A DNA stretch of 64,000 bases from Arthrobacter liuii. GTDB taxonomy: Bacteria > Actinomycetota > Actinomycetes > Actinomycetales > Micrococcaceae. Under the pieces are notes generated by a model, which saw nothing but the letters and a program-made list of their open reading frames with translations, was not told the DNA's origin and did not search any database. The stretch lies in contig NZ_BMFW01000002.1 of NCBI RefSeq assembly GCF_014639275.1, positions 62,487-126,486 of the forward strand, in the 5' to 3' direction. Positions 40,798 through 49,829 of the stretch are shown here, piece by piece (within the stretch, counting starts at the first letter, position 1; each line of letters begins with the position of its first letter). The translations under genes were made by a program, and so were the position numbers.

Positions 40798-42317
40798 CGG
40801 CATCCACCACGGCCGGGGCCGCAGCGCTGATCCGGGAAGCGCTTGAGGTCTATGGCGACGACCCGCAAGCAACCGAGGCGCTGCAGGACTATGCCCGGCG
40901 GCTGGCTGAGCCGCTGAGGGTTGCTGTTGCCGGCATGGTGAAGGCAGGTAAGTCAACGCTCCTCAACGCCATCATCGGGGAGGAGATTGCGCCCACGGAT
41001 ACAGGCGAATGCACCCGGATCCTCACCTGGTACCGTCACGGACACACGCCCCGAATCACCCTGCACCCCACAGCGGGGGAACCCCGGAACCTGCCGCTGA
41101 AGCGCGTGGACGGGCGCCTGGTCTTCGTCCTGGACGGCGTGCGGGCCGAAGAAGTGGAGTGGCTCGACGTTGAATGGCCGTCCCCGGCCCTGCAGGCCAT
41201 GACGCTGATCGACACCCCCGGGATCGCCTCCCTCTCCCAGGATGTATCCGCACGGTCCGTAAGGTTCCTGACCCCGGAGGATTCGCCGTCGGAAGCTGAT
41301 GCCGTCATCTATTTGATGCGCCACATGCACGCCTCCGATCTGCGCTTCCTGGAATCATTCCGTGACACCGAGGCCGGCCGGTCGGGCACGGTCAACGCCA
41401 TCGCGGTGCTGTCCCGGGCCGATGAGGTGGGAGCCGGACGCATCGACTCCCTTTTGTCCGCCGCCGGCATCGCGGAAAGGTACAGCCGGGACCCCAACCT
41501 CCGGAAGCTGGCGCTGGGCGTTGTCCCGGTGGCCGGGCTGCTGGCCCAAAGCGCCCGCACCTTGCGCCAGCCGGACTTCGAAGCCCTCCAGTTGCTGGCT
41601 ACCCTGGACCGCGCCGCGCGCGAACGGATGATGCTGTCGGCGGACAGGTTCCGCCGGTCCACGGAACCTGCGGGGCTGACGGAAGACGCACGGGCATCAC
41701 TGCTGGAGCGCTATGGGCTCTTTGGCATCCGGCTGGCCGTGGTCCTGATCCGCAACGGGTTCACGGAACCCACCCCGCTGGCCCACGAACTGGCACGCCG
41801 CAGCGGCCTGGACCCGCTGCTGGAGGTGCTGGGCCTGCAGTTCCAGGCGAGGGCAGGGGCATTGAAGGCCCGGACGGCGCTGGCGGCGGTGGGAAACCTC
41901 CTGGACAGCCGCCCCCGGCAGGGGACAGACCGTTTGGCGGCCTCCCTGGAGCGGCTGCAGGCCAACGCGCATGAGTTCCGCGAACTCCGGCTCCTGGCGG
42001 CGCTGCGGACCACGGGGGTGGGCCTGGCCCCCGAACTTGCGGCCGATGCAGAACAGCTCATCGGGGGCTGCGGCGCGGCCGCGTCCCGGCGGCTGGGCGT
42101 GGCGCCCGACTCCGGACCCGAGGTGCTGGCGGCCGAAGCCCGGCGGCGCCTGGTCCGCTGGCGCGGAGCAGCTGAAAGCCCGCTGACGGCACGTTCCGCA
42201 CTTGAAGCCTGCCGCGTTGTGATCCGCAGCTGTGAGGGTATCCTGGCGGATTGCACAGGCAGGGACCGGATGGGACCGGCAGCCGCGGTCAGCGCGGGAC
42301 GTGCGCGCTCAACCTAG
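40794..42317 (+). CDS. Dynamin-like GTPase, IniC type
   Basis: 507 residues. G1 is GMVKAGKST (47-55), G3 DTPG (140-143) and G4 SRAD (207-210, Ser-Arg in place of the common Asn/Thr-Lys). The rest is helical and Ala/Arg/Leu-rich, without the hydrophobic hairpin of its partner, so it likely works as a soluble or peripheral partner of the IniA-type protein. Overlap of 4 nt means coupled translation. It is the last gene of the cluster and ends tail-to-tail, overlapping a membrane-protein gene on the other strand by 9 nt. Confidence 0.88.
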   Translation: MTASTTAGAAALIREALEVYGDDPQATEALQDYARRLAEPLRVAVAGMVKAGKSTLLNAIIGEEIAPTDTGECTRILTWYRHGHTPRITLHPTAGEPRNLPLKRVDGRLVFVLDGVRAEEVEWLDVEWPSPALQAMTLIDTPGIASLSQDVSARSVRFLTPEDSPSEADAVIYLMRHMHASDLRFLESFRDTEAGRSGTVNAIAVLSRADEVGAGRIDSLLSAAGIAERYSRDPNLRKLALGVVPVAGLLAQSARTLRQPDFEALQLLATLDRAARERMMLSADRFRRSTEPAGLTEDARASLLERYGLFGIRLAVVLIRNGFTEPTPLAHELARRSGLDPLLEVLGLQFQARAGALKARTALAAVGNLLDSRPRQGTDRLAASLERLQANAHEFRELRLLAALRTTGVGLAPELAADAEQLIGGCGAAASRRLGVAPDSGPEVLAAEARRRLVRWRGAAESPLTARSALEACRVVIRSCEGILADCTGRDRMGPAAAVSAGRARST

Positions 42318-42878
42318 CGCCTGCTCCCGCCTCAGCCACGCGCCGGCGGACGGCAGGAACAGAAGCACCAGCCCGGCGAAGGCAAGGAGCAGCCCGGCCC
42401 CCCACAGCATCACCACGTAGCTGCCCGCGGCGCCACCGGGGACCAGGAAGGCGGACGCCGGAACCAGGAGGAGCAGATGGCTGGCCAGGAGGGGAACCAG
42501 CGTCCAGCGGGCCCAGCTCCGGCGGCCCAGCACCGCAGCAAGGACAACCGCCTCAAGCAGGGTCACCAGCAGCAGTGCGCAGATGCTTCCCCAGAAGACG
42601 ATGCCCGCCGCGGTACCCACCGACTCGGTGTCGCTGCCCGCAGCCATGCCGGCCACTACCCCGCGGAGCCGCTGCAGGTTTGATTCGCGGGCCACGAAGG
42701 ATCCCAGCAGGACCGCCAGCCCCGCGGCGAAGCTGAGCAGCCAGAGCGTCCGGGCGGTGCGGACTGTCCGGGGAACCGGGGGAGCGACCGGGATGGGCGG
42801 CGGCGCCGAGTAGGAGAGGCCGGGCCGCGGTGGGGGAGCGGAAACGCGCCGCTCTTCGCCGCCGGGTTGGGACGCCAT
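42309..42878 (-). CDS. Four-helix membrane protein of unknown function
   Basis: 189 residues. A Pro/Arg-rich cytoplasmic start of about 40 residues is followed by four membrane segments, for example LWLLSFAAGLAVLLGSFVA, GIVFWGSICALLLVTLLEAV and LVPLLASHLLLLVPASAFLV. A Pro-rich start plus four helices is common in actinobacterial proteins of unknown role. It converges with the dynamin pair (9-nt overlap) and may be co-transcribed with the upstream PLD-N-like gene, whose stop lies 5 nt from its start. I do not recognise a named family. Confidence 0.75.
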   Translation of the reverse strand: MASQPGGEERRVSAPPPRPGLSYSAPPPIPVAPPVPRTVRTARTLWLLSFAAGLAVLLGSFVARESNLQRLRGVVAGMAAGSDTESVGTAAGIVFWGSICALLLVTLLEAVVLAAVLGRRSWARWTLVPLLASHLLLLVPASAFLVPGGAAGSYVVMLWGAGLLLAFAGLVLLFLPSAGAWLRREQALG

Positions 42879-42883
42879 GGGCC

Positions 42884-43273
42884 TTACTTCAGTCCGTCGG
42901 TATCGTGTTCGTCGGTGCCGCGCTGGCGCTTCCCGCCGTCCTCCTTGGCCTTGGCCTCCAGCTCGTCGCGAAGCTTCTTCAGGCGCTCCGCCTCGGCCTG
43001 GGAGCGGCGGCGGGCCTCAAGGTTGCGGAGGAAGTCCGGATCATCATCCGGTGCCGTGGGATGGGGGTAGCTGGGCCGTGGCTGCGCTGTCCCACGCGGC
43101 CGGCCGACCAGCAGCCACAGGATGGCACCCAGGACGGGAAGGACGATCTGCACGATGATCCAGGCCGGTTTGGAGATGCCACGGGTCAGGCGGCCCTCAG
43201 TGCGAATCACGTCCACAAGGCCATACACGAAGATGACGAGGACTGCGACGGCCAAAGCCACACGGAAGAGCAT
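42884..43273 (-). CDS. PLD-nuclease N-terminal domain membrane protein
   Basis: 129 residues. Two membrane segments (about 3-20 and 38-58) with the conserved ISKPAWIIVQIVLPVLG pattern define the phospholipase D-nuclease N-terminal (PLDc_N) family, which here has no catalytic part. The C-terminal 70 residues are charged and helical with a coiled-coil look (EARRRSQAEAERLKKL) and lie in the cytoplasm. It may anchor or space other proteins in the membrane. Role unknown. It precedes the four-helix protein on the same strand and diverges from the DUF4229 gene. Confidence 0.85.
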   Translation of the reverse strand: MLFRVALAVAVLVIFVYGLVDVIRTEGRLTRGISKPAWIIVQIVLPVLGAILWLLVGRPRGTAQPRPSYPHPTAPDDDPDFLRNLEARRRSQAEAERLKKLRDELEAKAKEDGGKRQRGTDEHDTDGLK

Positions 43274-43334
43274 GCCATTAAGTCTATCGTCGGAACGCGC
43301 AGGGGCCGCGGGCGGAGACGGCTAAACTTGGGTA

Positions 43335-43643
43335 GTGGCCTTTTTGAAATACTCCCTGATCCGGCTGGCAATCTTCGTGCCCCTGTTTGTCCTGTTCGCG
43401 CTCCTGCAGGTGGGGGTGTTGATGTCCGTCATTTGCGCCGCGCTCATTGCCTTCGCCATCAGCTACCTGTTTTTCCAGAAGCAGCGCGACGCTGCCACCG
43501 CAGCCCTGCAGCACCGCTTCTCCGGGAAGGCCAAGCCGCTGCGCTCGGCAGGCGAGGTCCAGGACGCAAACGCTGAGGACGCGCTGCTTGACGCCAATCC
43601 GGACATCACCATCAACAACGCCAAGGGCAGTAAGAACAGCTAG
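43335..43643 (+). CDS. DUF4229-family membrane protein
   Basis: 102 residues starting at GTG. Two membrane segments (about 5-22 and 27-47: FVPLFVLFALLQVGVLMSV, then AALIAFAISYLFF) are followed by a polar cytoplasmic tail with Arg, Asp and Asn. It matches the DUF4229 family, found in actinobacteria next to menaquinone genes as here. It ends with a 4-nt tail-to-tail overlap with menA. Function unknown; a link with quinone synthesis is suggested only by location. Confidence 0.88.
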   Translation: MAFLKYSLIRLAIFVPLFVLFALLQVGVLMSVICAALIAFAISYLFFQKQRDAATAALQHRFSGKAKPLRSAGEVQDANAEDALLDANPDITINNAKGSKNS

Positions 43644-44521
43644 AAACCGTGGCTGAGGATCAGCCCCAGTGAGAACAGCACACTGTAGCCGAGGTTGATC
43701 AGGCCGGTCTGCTTCAGGACCGGGATCAGGCTCTTGCGCTTGCGGCCGTTGATCATCAGCCAAGCCGGCATCAAGCAGGCCGGAATGAGCAGCAGCACGA
43801 TCAGGATCCACGGCCGTCCCGGTGCCAGGATCACCACCAGCAGGATGGCGACGGCGAGCATCAGGACGTAGCTTTCACGCGCGTGCTTGTCCCCAAGCCG
43901 CACGGCCAGGGTTTTCTTGCCGGCCTGCATGTCGGTGGGAATGTCCCGGACGTTGTTGGCCATGAGCAGCGCGGTGGCGATGAGTCCGGTGCCGATGGCA
44001 CCAATGACCGCGGACAGGCTGATGTGCCCGGCCTGGGTGTAGGTGGTGCCCAGGGTGGCCACCAGGCCGAAGAAGACGAACACGAAGAGGTCGCCCAGGC
44101 CCATGTAGCCGTAGGGGTTCTTGCCGCCGGTGTAGCCCCACGCGGCCATCACACAGCCCAGGCCCACCAGGATCAGCCACCATGCCTGGGTGAGCAACAC
44201 CAGAACCAGGCCGAACACCATGGCCAGGGCGAACGTTCCCAACGCCGCCCACTTGACGTGCTCCGGCTTGGCGGCCCCCGAGCCCACCAGCCGCAGCGGA
44301 CCTACCCGGTCATCGTCCGTCCCGCGGATGCCGTCCGAGTAGTCGTTGGCGAAGTTCACGCCCACCTGGAGCAGGAGCGCCACCAACGCCGCGAGGATGG
44401 CGTTGGGCAGGAGGAACGAGTCCATTTCGTAGGCGGCGGCAGTGCCGATCAGCACCGGAGCTATTGCTGCCGGGAGCGTCCGGAGTCGGGCGCCTTGGAT
44501 CCATTGGGCGGCTGTGGCCAC
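43640..44521 (-). CDS. menA: 1,4-dihydroxy-2-naphthoate polyprenyltransferase (MenA)
   Basis: 293-residue UbiA-family membrane enzyme. The first Asp-rich motif NFANDYSDGIRGTDDDR (residues 56-72) binds the prenyl diphosphate with Mg; the second is in NNVRDIPTDMQAGKKTLAVR. Seven to nine membrane segments follow the family pattern. It attaches a polyprenyl chain to 1,4-dihydroxy-2-naphthoate, giving demethylmenaquinone. GTG start with GAGG 8 nt before it. It lies downstream of menE and menB on the same strand. Confidence 0.94.
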   Translation of the reverse strand: MATAAQWIQGARLRTLPAAIAPVLIGTAAAYEMDSFLLPNAILAALVALLLQVGVNFANDYSDGIRGTDDDRVGPLRLVGSGAAKPEHVKWAALGTFALAMVFGLVLVLLTQAWWLILVGLGCVMAAWGYTGGKNPYGYMGLGDLFVFVFFGLVATLGTTYTQAGHISLSAVIGAIGTGLIATALLMANNVRDIPTDMQAGKKTLAVRLGDKHARESYVLMLAVAILLVVILAPGRPWILIVLLLIPACLMPAWLMINGRKRKSLIPVLKQTGLINLGYSVLFSLGLILSHGF

Positions 44522-44596
44522 GGTTAGTACCTCGTGTTGTTTCGGTAGACGGCAGGATGGAACGGGCGCACCCGCCGCGGTGGTGCAGGGTCCACT

Positions 44597-45823
44597 CTAC
44601 TTTCCCCCGTGCAGGGCGCTGAGTTCGGCGGTCATGGCGAGCCGGTCCGGTTTGCCGTTCGGCAACATCCGCAATGCAGACGCGGTGAGGACGGTTTTGG
44701 GCGCCAGGACCCCCAGTTGCCGCTGCCAGTGCTGTTGGAGTACGACGGCGGCGTCCCCGGCTTGCTGCCCGGCGGCACCTCGTTGCCTTGACCCGCGCTC
44801 CCCGCCAGCGCCGTCCCCGGCCAGGGCCACGTAGGCCGCCACGGCCTGCCCCCACTCGGCGGACGGGACGCCGGCCACGAAAGCCGCTGCGACGGCGTCG
44901 GACTGTTCCAACTGCTCCTGCACATGCCCGGCGGAGACCTTGACGCCGCCGGTGATGATGACGTCGTCGGCGCGGCCCAGCACGGTGAGCCGGCCGTCGT
45001 CGTCGATCGTGCCCAGATCGCTGGTGCGGTACCAGCGCACCCCGTCCTCCTCAAAGAACGTTCGGGTTTCCTCGTCGGGCGCCTCGATGTAGCCGGCAGC
45101 GACCGTGTCCCCGCCCAGCAGGATGCGGCCGTCGGTATCTACCCGGACCGAAACGCCTTCCAACGGGTAGCCGTCGTACACGCAGCCGCCGGAGGTTTCC
45201 GCGGAACCGTACGTGGTGATGACCCGTACCCCGGCGTCGCGGGCGGCCGCCAGCAGGGCCTGCGGTGCAGGTGCGCCGCCCAGCAGGATGGCATTGAACC
45301 GGCGGAGCACCGCCAGCGTGTCCGGCGACGGATCATCCAGGAGGCGCTGGAGCTGCGTGGGGACCAGCGAGGTGAAGCGGATTTTGTCGGTCAGTTCCAG
45401 CGCGGCGGCGGTGAAGGCTTCCGGGGTGAAGCCGCCGGACATGTCCATGACCCAGGGTCGGGTCCCGGCAAACAGGGACCGCACCAGCACCTGGATGCCG
45501 GCGACGAACTGCACCGGCAGGGCCAGGAGCCACTGGCCCTCGCCCTTGAGCCGCAGCGCTGTGGCCATCGAGGAGGCAGCCAGCGACTCAACGGTCAGCA
45601 GCGTTGCCTTGGGTGCACCCGTGGATCCGGAGGTGCGGACCACGGCCACGGCGTCGTCGCAGCCTGGGGTATCGACGTGCCCCACAAGGAGTCCGCCGTC
45701 ACGCCCGACGGATAGTTCGACGGCGGGGCCCTCACCGTGGAGGGCGGCCGCCAGGGCTTTCAGGGCGGGTTCGATGTTGAGGGGTCCGCCGGGGACGGAC
45801 GCCGGGGTTGCTTCGCTGTTCAT
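44597..45823 (-). CDS. menE: o-Succinylbenzoate-CoA ligase (MenE)
   Basis: 408-residue acyl-CoA synthetase of the AMP-binding family that activates o-succinylbenzoate with ATP and CoA. The phosphate-binding loop RTSGSTGAPKATLLT is at about residues 64-78, the adenine motif TTYGSAETSGG near 202 and the C-terminal lysine motif NGKPDRLAM near the end. Between residues about 340 and 365 there is a Gly/Gln-rich insertion (GERGSRQRGAAGQQ) that I do not expect in the family. 12 nt after menB, 75 nt before menA, so the pathway order is kept. Confidence 0.9.
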   Translation of the reverse strand: MNSEATPASVPGGPLNIEPALKALAAALHGEGPAVELSVGRDGGLLVGHVDTPGCDDAVAVVRTSGSTGAPKATLLTVESLAASSMATALRLKGEGQWLLALPVQFVAGIQVLVRSLFAGTRPWVMDMSGGFTPEAFTAAALELTDKIRFTSLVPTQLQRLLDDPSPDTLAVLRRFNAILLGGAPAPQALLAAARDAGVRVITTYGSAETSGGCVYDGYPLEGVSVRVDTDGRILLGGDTVAAGYIEAPDEETRTFFEEDGVRWYRTSDLGTIDDDGRLTVLGRADDVIITGGVKVSAGHVQEQLEQSDAVAAAFVAGVPSAEWGQAVAAYVALAGDGAGGERGSRQRGAAGQQAGDAAVVLQQHWQRQLGVLAPKTVLTASALRMLPNGKPDRLAMTAELSALHGGK

Positions 45824-45835
45824 TGCCGTCCTGCC

Positions 45836-46789
45836 TTAGAAGTAGTGCGGAAAGCGTGACCAGTCGGGGTCGCGTTTTTGCAGGAAGGCCTCCTTGCCCT
45901 CCACAGCCTCGTCCGTCATATATGCCAGGCGGGTAGCTTCACCGGCGAACACCTGCTGGCCGGCCAGGCCGTCGTCGGCCAGGTTGAAGGCGAACTTCAG
46001 CATGCGGATGGCCTGCGGGGACTGCCGGGCGATGTCCGCCGAGTACTCCAGCGCCACCTCCTCCAGCCGCGCGTGGTCCACGGCCTCATTCACCGCGCCC
46101 ATCCGAACCATGTCCTCTGCGGAATATTCGCGTGCCAGGAAGAAAATCTCGCGGGCGGTTTTTTGCCCCACCTGCCGGGCCAGCAGGGCCGAGCCGTAGC
46201 CGGCGTCGAAACTTCCCACGGTGGCGTCCGTCTGCTTGAACCTGCCGTGCTGCCGGGATGCAATGGTGAGGTCCGCCACCACGTGCAGCGAGTGCCCGCC
46301 GCCGGCTGCCCAGCCGTTGACGACGGCGATGACCACCTTGGGCATGGTGCGCATGAGCCGCTGGACTTCCAGGATGTGCAGCCTGCCGGCGCGGGCGGGG
46401 TCGATGGTTTCCTGCGTCTCGCCGTCGGCATACCGGTAGCCGTCCCTTCCCCGGATCCGCTGGTCGCCGCCGGAGCAGAAGGAATGGCCGCCGTCCTGGG
46501 GGGACGGGCCGTTGCCGGTGAGCAGGACGGTTGCGACGTCGGGCGTCATCCGGGCGTGGTCCATGGCCCGGTAGAGCTCGTCCACGGTGCCGGGCCGGAA
46601 CGCGTTGCGGACCTCGGGGCGGTTGAACGCGATGCGGACCGTGGGCAGGTCCCGGACCCAGCCGCCGTCGGTATCCCGCTCCACCTGGCGGTGGTAGGTC
46701 ATGTCCTGGAAGTCCTCGAAACCGGAGACCACCCGCCAGCGGGTGGGATCGAAGACATCGGACACCGGGGCGGGGATCTGGTTGCTCAC
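45836..46789 (-). CDS. menB: 1,4-dihydroxy-2-naphthoyl-CoA synthase (MenB)
   Basis: 317-residue crotonase-family enzyme closing the second ring of menaquinone. The oxyanion-hole and active-site segments are CSGGDQRIRGRDGYRY, then VVNGWAAGGGHSLHVVADLT, and the C-terminal RDPDWSRFPHYF ending that is typical of MenB. Starts at GTG. It is the first gene of the menB-menE-menA series on the minus strand. The N-terminal extension DPTRWRVVSGFEDFQDMTYH also matches actinobacterial MenB. Confidence 0.95.
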   Translation of the reverse strand: MSNQIPAPVSDVFDPTRWRVVSGFEDFQDMTYHRQVERDTDGGWVRDLPTVRIAFNRPEVRNAFRPGTVDELYRAMDHARMTPDVATVLLTGNGPSPQDGGHSFCSGGDQRIRGRDGYRYADGETQETIDPARAGRLHILEVQRLMRTMPKVVIAVVNGWAAGGGHSLHVVADLTIASRQHGRFKQTDATVGSFDAGYGSALLARQVGQKTAREIFFLAREYSAEDMVRMGAVNEAVDHARLEEVALEYSADIARQSPQAIRMLKFAFNLADDGLAGQQVFAGEATRLAYMTDEAVEGKEAFLQKRDPDWSRFPHYF

Positions 46790-46811
46790 CGTCCAAGTCT
46801 AGTAATCGGTG

Positions 46812-47252
46812 TCAGCTGATGCAGAACTCGTTGCCCTCGGGGTCCGCCATGGTATGCCAGGAATGCGGGCCCTGCCGCGCGGACCAGAGGAAGGAGGCGC
46901 CGCGGGCTTCGAGTTCGCGCCGCACGTCGTCCTTGTCCCGGCCGTCGAGCCTGACGTCCCAGTGCACCCGGTTCTTTACCGTTTTCCCCTCGGGTGCGGC
47001 CTGGAACAGGATCCGCCGCTCCGGGGCCGGAGCCTCAATCTCCTCCGGCGGCCGGATGGCTGCGCCGTCCTTCCACACCAGGTCGCCGCGGTGCGTCATG
47101 GTCTGGTCCTCCGTGGCGAACCCCTGCTCGACCATGGAGCGGATGAATCCGGCGTCCTGCGGCTCCACCGCCCACTGCAGGGTTTCTGCCCACCAGTCTG
47201 CGAGCTCGTGCGGCCGGGCGGAATCGACAACTATCTGGATGTTCAGTCCCAT
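46812..47252 (-). CDS. VOC-family (glyoxalase-like) protein
   Basis: 146 residues when started at ATG 47252, where the domain begins (MGLNIQIVVDSARPHELADWW). Two beta-alpha-beta-beta units can be traced, the second with VHWDVRLDGRD and the closing DPEGNEFCIS with a metal-binding Glu. The C-terminal half is of the Glyoxalase_6 kind. Reaction unknown; such proteins range from dioxygenases to antibiotic-binding proteins. It is on the same strand as menB, 22 nt upstream of it, so they may share a transcript. Confidence 0.85.
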   Translation of the reverse strand: MGLNIQIVVDSARPHELADWWAETLQWAVEPQDAGFIRSMVEQGFATEDQTMTHRGDLVWKDGAAIRPPEEIEAPAPERRILFQAAPEGKTVKNRVHWDVRLDGRDKDDVRRELEARGASFLWSARQGPHSWHTMADPEGNEFCIS

Positions 47253-47311
47253 CCGTCCACGGTAAATGCGGCGGGGGCGTTGCGGAAGATCTTTGGGGGA
47301 GCCGGCGGTAC

Positions 47312-48073
47312 CTACGCCTGCACGTTCTGCATCTGGTTGAAGACTTCGGGCGGGATGGCGTAGACCAGGATTACGGCCAGCAGGTTCTTGGATGCGTGCA
47401 CGAAGTAGGAGAACATCACGTTCCTGCCGGTCCACATGTAGACGAACACCAGCGTGGCGCCCATGGCCAGGTAGGGCAGCAACGCGGTGACGGTAATCGC
47501 TTCCTGCCCCACGATGTGCAGGGCCGCGAACAGCCCTACGGACAGGGCGCAGCAGATCCAGACGTTCACCCGCCTGCCCAGTTTCCCGATCAGGAGGTGG
47601 CGGAAGATGTATTCCTCCACGAAGGGGCCCACCACTACCAGGAGCGGAACCATGAGCCAGGCGGGGACCTGCTGCATCAGCGCCTGCAGCCCGGCCTGGT
47701 TCGCGGAGGTTTCCACCTGCCCGTTTGCGGCCACCACCACCGCGGTGAGGATCATCATCGCGATCACCGCCGCGGGCACCATCAACAGCGTGAACCAGGG
47801 CCGCGTTGCCAGGACCTTAAGGTCGCGGACCACCACTTTGCGGGCCGCCAGGAGCGCGAGTATTCCCACCGAGGCATAGAACAGCAGGTTCACGGCGTAA
47901 GAGGCCGCCGCCGGGGAGGGGGTAATCTGCCGAAGGAACGGGGCCACCAAATCACCCGCGGCAGCGAAGAACCCGGCAATCGCAACATAGAGGCACAGGG
48001 TGGCCAGGTCCATGGCGGAGAAACGGTACAGCTGGGGCTGCGGAGCGGGCGGTAAGCGGCGGACTGTGGCCAT
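47312..48073 (-). CDS. CPBP intramembrane metalloprotease
   Basis: 253-residue membrane protein of the CAAX protease / bacteriocin-processing family. The diagnostic EEYIFRHLLIGKLG motif (Glu-Glu-x3-Arg) is followed by the FAALHIVG His and the FVHASKNLLAV His/Asn, giving the intramembrane metal site. Six to seven hydrophobic segments are visible. Substrates of actinobacterial members are mostly unknown; some process membrane or prenylated peptides. It lies 59 nt upstream of the VOC gene on the same strand and diverges from the amino acid permease. Confidence 0.9.
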   Translation of the reverse strand: MATVRRLPPAPQPQLYRFSAMDLATLCLYVAIAGFFAAAGDLVAPFLRQITPSPAAASYAVNLLFYASVGILALLAARKVVVRDLKVLATRPWFTLLMVPAAVIAMMILTAVVVAANGQVETSANQAGLQALMQQVPAWLMVPLLVVVGPFVEEYIFRHLLIGKLGRRVNVWICCALSVGLFAALHIVGQEAITVTALLPYLAMGATLVFVYMWTGRNVMFSYFVHASKNLLAVILVYAIPPEVFNQMQNVQA

Positions 48074-48280
48074 GCCTCCAGCCTATCGCCGGGCACCCGG
48101 ATGTAGTGCGCGTCACGTACCACCCCCGACGGTCTTGTAGGATGATCAGGTCGCGTGAAGCTTCGGCAGTTCGACGATTTGCCCTCACAATTGCTGGTTG
48201 CACGGCCCACAGGCCGAATTTTGTGAGCTTGATCATACGAAGTCCGGATGCGGCCAACCCCCAACCCACAAGGAACAGTT

Positions 48281-49741
48281 GTGCCTCAAAGTACCCCCAC
48301 AGACCTAATGAACAGCACGGCGCCATCCACCGCCGTCGACCCCTCCCTCAGCGCCGAGGGCTACAGCAAGACCCTTGGCCGCCGCCACGTCACCATGATC
48401 GCCATGGGCGGCGCCATCGGCGTGGGCCTCTTCATGGGAGCCGGCGGGCGCCTGGCCTCCACCGGCCCGGCCCTGATCTTCTCCTACGCCATCGCCGGCG
48501 TCATCGCCTACCTCCTGATGCGCGCCCTGGGCGAACTCATCATGTACCGCCAGACCTCCGGCTCCCTGGTGAGCTATGCCGGCGAGATGTTCGGCAAAAA
48601 GGGCGCCTTCATGTCCGGCTGGATGTACTTCATCAACTGGGGCATGACCGGCATCGCGGAGCTCATCGCGATCGGCCTGTACTTCCAGTTCTTCTTCCCC
48701 AACGTCCCCGTGGAAGCCTCGGCCATCGCCGCGCTGGCACTCCTGGTGGCCGTCAACCTGCTCAGCGTCAAGGCGTTTGGCGAGTTCGAATTCTGGGCGT
48801 CCTGCCTCAAGGTCGGCGCAATCGTCATTTTCCTGGCCGTGGGCACCTTCATGGTGGTCACCAACGCCAAGGTGGGCGACGGCCACGCATCCGTGTCGAA
48901 CCTCTTCGCGTCCGAGGGCGGCATGTTCCCCAAGGGCGCGCTGGTGATGGTCCTGGTCCTGAATGCCGTGATCTTCGCCTACAACGGCATCGAGTTGGTT
49001 GGCGTCACCGCCGGCGAGATGCAAAAGCCGGAACGCGAAGTGCCCAAGGCGATCCGCGCCGTCGTACTCCGCATCGTGGTGTTCTACGTAGGGTCCGTCC
49101 TGCTGCTGGCCATGCTGCTTCCGTCCGACCAGTACAAGGCCGGCACCTCGCCGTTCGTCACCGTCTTCGGCCAGATGGGCCTGGGCTGGGTGGGTGATGT
49201 GATGAACATGATCGTCATCACCGCAGCGCTTTCCTCCTGCAACTCGGGCCTGTACTCCATCGGACGCGTCTTCCGCACCATGGCCAACAACGGCCACGCC
49301 CCGCAATGGCTCACCAAAATGTCCAAGCGGCACGTCCCGTACGCGGCCATTCTCGCCATCGCCGCGTTCTACCTGGTGGGGATCCTGCTGAACATCTGGC
49401 TGGGCGGCTCGCACGCGTTCGACCTCGCCCTGAACACCGCCTCCATCGGCGTGATCTTCTGCTGGGGCTCCATCTTTGCCAGCCAGATCGTGCTCCGGCG
49501 CCGCAAGGGCGTCACCTCCACCCTGCCCATGCCCGGTTCGCCATGGACCAGCTGGGCGGGCATGCTGGGCCTGCTCGCCATCACCGTGCTCATTGGCTTC
49601 GACACCATGACCAGCAAGGACGGCGAAGTGTTCTACCTGGGCCTGTGGACCCTGGCCACCATCCCGTTCTTCGCCGTGGTCCTGTGGCTGGGCTGGCAGA
49701 AGGTCAAGGACAACCAGCCCAAGAGCGAGCTCTACAGCTAG
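48281..49741 (+). CDS. Amino acid permease (AAT family, APC superfamily)
   Basis: About 486 residues started at the GTG preceded by AAGGA; an upstream ATG in frame has no ribosome site. Twelve membrane segments are expected. The family start RRHVTMIAMGGAIGVGLFMG (residues about 25-44) and the NAVIFAYNGIELVGVTAGEM segment are typical of AAT transporters such as GabP, AnsP or CycA, which import amino acids with protons. Substrate is not clear. It is monocistronic and followed by a hairpin terminator. Confidence 0.92.
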   Translation: MPQSTPTDLMNSTAPSTAVDPSLSAEGYSKTLGRRHVTMIAMGGAIGVGLFMGAGGRLASTGPALIFSYAIAGVIAYLLMRALGELIMYRQTSGSLVSYAGEMFGKKGAFMSGWMYFINWGMTGIAELIAIGLYFQFFFPNVPVEASAIAALALLVAVNLLSVKAFGEFEFWASCLKVGAIVIFLAVGTFMVVTNAKVGDGHASVSNLFASEGGMFPKGALVMVLVLNAVIFAYNGIELVGVTAGEMQKPEREVPKAIRAVVLRIVVFYVGSVLLLAMLLPSDQYKAGTSPFVTVFGQMGLGWVGDVMNMIVITAALSSCNSGLYSIGRVFRTMANNGHAPQWLTKMSKRHVPYAAILAIAAFYLVGILLNIWLGGSHAFDLALNTASIGVIFCWGSIFASQIVLRRRKGVTSTLPMPGSPWTSWAGMLGLLAITVLIGFDTMTSKDGEVFYLGLWTLATIPFFAVVLWLGWQKVKDNQPKSELYS

Positions 49742-49762
49742 CATTTTTCACGGAATAACGTT

Positions 49763-49802
49763 CGACGGCGGGCCGTCCCCTGGGTGGGGCGGGCCGCCGT
49801 CG
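49763..49802. terminator. Terminator hairpin between permease and dienelactone hydrolase genes
   Basis: An 18-bp stem with two mismatches (CGACGGCGGGCCGTCCCC with GGGGCGGGCCGCCGTCG) and a short loop lies between convergent genes. It is followed by GCGTTTC. Confidence 0.75.
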
Positions 49803-49829
49803 GCGTTTCATACGGACGGTGGGGAGCGC

